A stretch of 64,000 bases of DNA, from contig JAJJXM010000112.1 in the NCBI GenBank assembly GCA_024516155.1, positions 20,993 to 84,992 on the forward strand, read 5' to 3'. The notes beneath the pieces were generated by a model. That model saw only the letters and a list, made by a program, of their open reading frames with translations. It was not told the DNA's origin and made no database searches. The DNA is from Pyronema omphalodes (taxonomy: Eukaryota; Ascomycota; Pezizomycetes; Pezizales; Pyronemataceae). Positions 59,259 through 64,000 of the stretch are shown here, piece by piece. Both the position numbers and the translations under genes were made by a program. Every line of letters starts with the position of its first letter. The stretch's first letter is position 1.

Positions 59259-60967
59259 ATGACTACCCCGCCATCAGCTCAAAAGTATCACGAAGTAGCA
59301 CCTTTCAACTACCACCTCCTAGACCGTCTCCGTGTATCCTTCGAAGAAAACCTGCGTGTGTACCACTATCCCAATCCCCAGTCCTCCATAATCCTCATCT
59401 AACAAACCACAGATGAACAAGGCATCGAATTCCTCAACAACGTTTCCTTCGCCGGCATATCCTCCCAACCACCAATCCCCTCCCCAATCCCACCACCTCC
59501 ATTCCTTCGTTTCCTCCTCACGCTTCTCGTCCACCCCTACTACACCACCCACCCAACGACGAAAGAATGTCCCATCCTCCGAAGCCCCCACCCGCGCCTT
59601 CCTCACCCTATCCCGACTCCTAAAAACCTTCGGACCCCACCATCTAAACCTCAACGCCGTGTACGATTTCTCCCGCAGCGACCGCGGGAACCGAGAGCGT
59701 CGGCGACACCAGCAGCAGCAGCATCACCACCCCAAAGACGACGCCTCAGCGCAAGGTGACGAACGCATCAGCCATCCACTAGCGTTAGAAGAGTATATTT
59801 TCCAGTGTCGATGACATATGGGGTATAATAGGGTGGGCATTTAGCTGTTCCATTCACCACAAGCCGCGTTGGAACTGGTGGAAGCTGTTTCTGGAGTTTC
59901 TTCGAGTCTTTGGAACTAGATTGGCGGGAACGGCTGCGTTTGTATGAGAAAGGAGGCGGAAAAGATGGTGGGGTTTTGGGGGAGAGTTTGGTGGTTAGGT
60001 TGTTGCCGGAGAATAGAGGTTCGGGGGGTTATAGGAGGGTTTTGAGGGCGATTTTCGCAGGGGGGAAAGAGGAGTGGGGAATGTTGTGGGAGGATGAACT
60101 TATGACGAAAAGGTTAAGGAAACCGGGAAGGGCGAGGATTGATAGAGTTGTTGGGGAGGAGCAGAAGGATGATATGGAAGATGAGGAGGATTTCCTAGAG
60201 GAAGGCGAGGAGCAGGAGGAGGAGGATATTACCATGGATGACGTAGACCAACCGAGATCTGCGGCTTATCCATGGGGTGGAATGCAGTCTTTTATTTTCC
60301 GACAACGACTACTAGAACTCGTAAGCCACCCCCCCAACCCCTTAGTCGCCCACGGTGAAAAGAAAAAAAAAGAAAACAAAACAAAACCCCCCTGGAACTG
60401 GAACTGGAACTGTACTAACACCTATCAACCACCCATAGCTATCCCTCGTCGTCAGTTCCCACAACCTCTTCATCCCCACCCAAGATTTCTACCTAGAGCT
60501 TCGGGACCTAATCTTCCCCCATCCTGTCTCCACTTTGAAGCTCTTCGTATCCCCCCTACTAGACACACGACACATCCTACTCCCTCCTTTCGCAACACAT
60601 CCTCCTAACCCTTCTTCCCAATCCCCCTAAAACCTTCGACTTCACCCTAACCCAGGATATTCTTATCACCCACTTCCTTCCCTTCTGCGCATCCTCGCAA
60701 TCACCCTTGAATAATGCCCGAGTTGCAGTTTTATTACAAGTGTTATTCCAACTTTTGATGCGACGGGGGTTTGTATCGTATTCTTTAGACCTAGAAGCGG
60801 CGGTGAAGGAAGGAAGAAGGAAGAGGAGGGAGAAGGTGGGGAGTCCGAAGGGGAAAGCGAGGAAGGAATTGGAGGAGGTGAGACAGGATTGGAATATGGC
60901 GGAGGATGGACTGCTGTTTATGGTTGCGTTGTTGAAGAGTAGGAAGGATTCGGGGGAGAGGAGGTAA
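59259..60967 (+). CDS. Conserved-looking fungal protein of unknown function, about four frameshifts
   Basis: I cannot name the family. Proposed start ATG at 59259 (MTTPPSAQKYHEVAPFNYHLL). A first intron at about 59356-59412 (donor GTGTGT, branch CTAAC, acceptor CACAG) removes an in-frame TAA. A second intron at about 60320-60438 ends CCCATAG. Between them lie PPPFLRFLLTLLVHPYYTT, then SEAPTRAFLTLSRLLKTFG, a Trp-rich block DDIWGIIGWAFSCSIHHKPR plus WNWWKLFLEFL, then ELDWRERLRLYEKG and an acidic stretch (EEDFLEEGEEQEEE). After intron 2 comes NLFIPTQDFYLELRDLIFPH, and a basic C-terminus near RRKRREK. Frame changes are needed near 59570, 59798, 59907 and 60597. The blocks look like constrained protein, so the breaks are either recent lesions or base errors. 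Confidence 0.55.
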
Positions 60968-61995
60968 AAGAGAGCAGGTAAAAGAGAGGAGGTGAAGGAG
61001 GATGGTATATTTATTTATTCATTGAATCATACACTGACCGAGGGTGATGGTATACTGGGAAGTGAATAACTATGCCGAAGGTAATAGGAATATCAGTATA
61101 GTGGTTATATCTATTACATACCCTTTTTAAAAAACTGTGGGTGTGGGGAGGGGGGGGGGGGGGGTTAAAACCATCTTTACAACCATTTCACATACAGCAA
61201 CAATTTTCAGCGCTATATAAAAACCGGGGGGGTGGGGGGTTTCTTAGTGAACACACTCTCAACACTAAAAAGCATATCTCAGCATTCAATCATGAATATT
61301 CGCAACCACCATTCCACCCCTCAAAGTATCCATGGCTTCAACTTTCAAGCACGAGTATACAACACTTCATTTCTGAATTCAATACCGTATACTCTGTAAT
61401 CAGAAGCTCTGTAATCACAAGCTGTGCAATTAATAATCCAACCTTAATCACGATAATCATTATAAAACCCTGCTTCATGCGTCATACTTCATAATTCAAA
61501 GTTTACGAAGCTCCTTCATCATATCCTTCAAAATTCTTTCATGTACTGAGTTTCAATTTTTAATATCTCCGGCTCCGGTAAGGAGAGAAGAAGTTTATTT
61601 AGAATCTAAGTTTTGAATATATACAGAATCTAGCCGTGTAGTGGTAGTGTTAGTAGTTCTAAAAACGGAAAAGTAAAAGAAGAAAAAAAAAAGAAAAAGA
61701 AAAAAAATCATAACAAATGCATATTATTCCATGCAGTGCGCATGCGATAAATTCCCATCAACACAGTCAACAGAACACAGACCACAAAAAAATGCGTATC
61801 AAACAGCCAATGGCACCGAACTCCCTATTTTTCCAACAACAAAAAAAAAAAAAAAAAAAAAAAAAAAACAAGCCATCACCTAACAAGCAAAGAAATAGTA
61901 AAAAAAAAAAAGAAAAAGAAAGAAAATCTATCCATCCTACCAAACTCTATTCTATCCCCAATCTCTCTCTACTCATAACCACATTTCCATAATCA
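60968..61995. other. Intergenic between converging genes
   Basis: 3' regions of the flanking genes, which converge here. Contains G-runs near 61145-61165, A-rich tracts near 61680-61710 and 61842-61868, and no recognised gene. Confidence 0.55.
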
Positions 61996-64000
61996 TTATT
62001 TCATTACTACATCCACCTTATTATTATCATTCAAGCCCTCGAACCCATTAATCATCGGCTCAGTCACAGCCGCATTCCGTGACCTAGTGATACGAGTTCT
62101 GACAGGTTTTTTAGCAGCCGGAGATTTTGACGCCGTCTTAGATTTTGTCGGTGTCTTAGCAGCACGAGTAGGTGTCTTTTTTTCTTGAGATGAGGCTGCG
62201 GGCTTCAAGATAGTGGACTGAAGCCGATTAGCCCGTAGGCTTGTATTAGTACTGGTTTCTACAGGTACTGCGGCCTGTTTGCCTTCAGATTTCTTGACTT
62301 CCTCCACCTTACTTCCGTCAAAGTCTGCGTTAGGAGATCCAGTGAAAAAATAAGACGATCTCATATTAGCGACTGGCGCACGTGTGGCAGATTGTGGAGT
62401 GGAGGCCTGTTGCAGGCTTGGTGAAGGCTCGTTGAGACCCGTAGTTTTGCTGGTCTCAGAAAACACTGTCTTCGACATCACAGGTGTCTTCTCTGCTTCT
62501 GCAATCTCGACCGCCCTTTTTATCGCCTTACCACCACCAGTTCCCACTGTTTCCCTTGTATTGCTCACTATGCCGCTAGCCCTAGTCGGAGTGGTTCCCA
62601 CTGCTGTAGCCCACCGAGCCTTCATAGCAACTGCGACGGTTGCCTGCATGTCGATATCACGGGATTGATTTGGTCTCGCAATAAACTTGACCTTTGCTAG
62701 TGAGGGCGTATCAGACCGACTCGCCGACTCGGAAGTTCTTCCATGACTTCCTGGGATAATATCCTCGCCGCTATCACTGTCTGAGGAGTAACTATTGTCA
62801 AAGCTCCGCGTAGACATAGCGCCAGTTTTGGTTGCTCCTTGTGATACGTCAGTGGGGAGGACAAGGGCATGCGAGATGGGGCGGGATTGGGGGTCGTAGA
62901 CTGGCTATTCGTAAGCTGTGCCATTCTGGTTGGCTGCGTTTCTATCTGCGCGCCGGGAGATGGGATTTGGCTTATCGCAGAATTGGAGAAAGAGTCTCCA
63001 TGGATGGGTAGCGCGGGCAGCGCAGGTGGCTGGTGAGATGCCGGCACCCAATCTGGTGCTGGTGGACCCATGGATGATCCGCCAGTCAACGGAAGGCTAG
63101 GGTAACCCGAGGACAAAGACTGTGGAAATTGTGAGTTATCCACTGGCTGTGGGATTGCCGGTGCGGATACCTGTCGGACGCCGTGATTCCTTCCCCCCTT
63201 CTAGGAGTATCTGCAGGCCGCTCCTCAGGATAAACGTTATCCTGGAGAAACTCCAGCTCAGGCATCCGGTCAAGGTGGAAAAACTCTGATATATCCACTA
63301 AAGGCTCTTCGTCCCTTGGTTCTTGCCGCAAAAGGGCAATCCCTCGTTCAATTATCTCCGTACCACTGAGATCAGGCGTAGCTCGACCTTCAAACTGCGA
63401 CAAGCTGGCATATTCAAGATCCGGAATGGCGTTGACAGGAGACGGTGGTGTGGACCGGGACTCCGGAATGACATTGACAGGAGACGGTGGTGTCGATTGG
63501 GACTCCGGATTGCTTTGACATTCCGATTTGTTTTCAGGTGATCGGGGAGAAATTGACAGAGGATATTGAGGTGGAGGTAGCAGCTTATTGATAGGCGTAA
63601 AGCCCCGGAATGGCGGACGCTGTTGAATGTGCGGTGCCTTCACTGCAACCCGGGTATGGGAAATAATGGTGTCTTTCTCAACCTCGGTTGTGGCAATGGG
63701 GAGGGGCTTCTCGAGGTCTGTCTTCCTCTTCGAAGCGGGACTTGCGACAGATGATCTCCGGTTTTGGGAGAATTATGTATCTTCGATGGTACGATCTCTG
63801 GCTCTGCTGTTGGATCAGGTAGCAAAGGTGGGAGCTGCGGTAAAAGTTCCTCTTCCAGAGGCTCAGGTTGGGGAAGCGCGGTCTTCGGCGGAGAAACCGA
63901 GGGCAATTCTGGCTCCGGCAATTCTGGCTCTGGCAATTCTGGCTCTGGCAATTCTGGCTCTGGCAAATCTGGCTCTGGCAACTCAGGCAACTCAGGCTCT
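61996..64000 (-). CDS. Low-complexity, probably nuclear protein, partial (5' end outside the window), frameshifted
   Basis: Family not recognised. The C-terminal part (62817-61996) is Ser/Thr/Ala/Lys-rich with a basic end (KKTPTRAAKTPTKSKTASKS, then KKPVRTRITRSRN) resembling chromatin-associated tails. Upstream come PPSPVNVIPESRSTPPSPVN repeats, SEFFHLDRMPELEFLQDNVY, and near the window edge PELPEPE repeats. The pieces lie in three frames, joined by one-base shifts near 63640, 63195 (beside a G-run) and 62825. I see no convincing introns at these points. The start lies beyond 64000. Confidence 0.6.
63895..64000. repeat. 15-bp coding minisatellite (GGCAATTCTGGCTCT)n
   Basis: At least six copies, encoding the pentapeptide PEPEL on the minus strand. 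The array continues to or past the window end. Confidence 0.9.

Noticed and set aside
59400..59402. In-frame TAA in the 59-kb gene as a nonsense mutation
   Set aside because: It is part of CTAAC a few bases before a CACAG acceptor, so an intron branch point explains it better.
58709..59416. 235-codon plus-strand frame before the 59-kb gene
   Set aside because: No domain, overlaps the better supported start at 59259 in another frame, and covers the putative promoter.

Overview
This is a window from a filamentous ascomycete (Pezizomycotina) nuclear genome. The evidence is short GT-AG introns with CTAAC-like branch points, dispersed 5S rRNA genes ending in Pol III T-runs, multi-WSC cell-surface proteins, NACHT-ankyrin (STAND/NLR-like) proteins that start with the fungal N-terminal STAND domain, a Tad1/I-like LINE with an RNase H, and abundant microsatellites. 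I cannot name the species. Gene density is low, and much of the window is repeats, transposons and decaying genes.

Layout. 0.7-7.3 kb (minus): a secreted protein with an N-terminal beta-propeller-like region and eight WSC domains, carrying four single-base frameshifts. 7.3-14.8 kb: no genes; a 4-copy diverged repeat into which a hAT-type MITE (12233-13112) has inserted. 14.8-16.5 kb (minus): an MFS drug-transporter gene with many frameshifts. 16.5-22.4 kb: microsatellite arrays and a Tc1/mariner-type MITE (20534-20910). 22.4-33.2 kb: a duplicated block, each half holding a 5S rRNA gene followed by a RING-H2 gene. Copy A (24010-24983) is intact. Copy B (29418-33030) is cut by a 2653-bp terminal-inverted-repeat element. 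Between them lie a tRNA-Thr, a relic of a WSC gene and a short LINE tail. 34.2-35.3 kb: a deletion-derivative hAT element with a perfect 8-bp target duplication. 35.8-36.8 kb: a four-exon membrane-anchored protein gene. 37.9-39.6 kb: a second copy of the element family that broke RING gene B. 41.6-58 kb (minus): two tandem NACHT-ankyrin paralogues; the distal one is interrupted by a 6.7-kb LINE with a 16-bp target duplication. 59.3-61 kb (plus): a frameshifted conserved hypothetical gene. 62-64 kb (minus): a low-complexity protein running off the window.

How it fits together. There is no pathway cluster here. The common theme is turnover: tandem and segmental duplication of surface-protein (WSC), RING and NLR-like genes, followed by transposon insertion and erosion. 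Target-site duplications let several insertions be defined to the base. For RING gene B the uninterrupted paralogue 6 kb away shows the empty site exactly. Isolated one-base indels occur in most long coding regions (but not in the RING genes or the 35.8-kb gene), so either many genes here are young pseudogenes or the assembly retains base-level errors; the sequence alone cannot decide.
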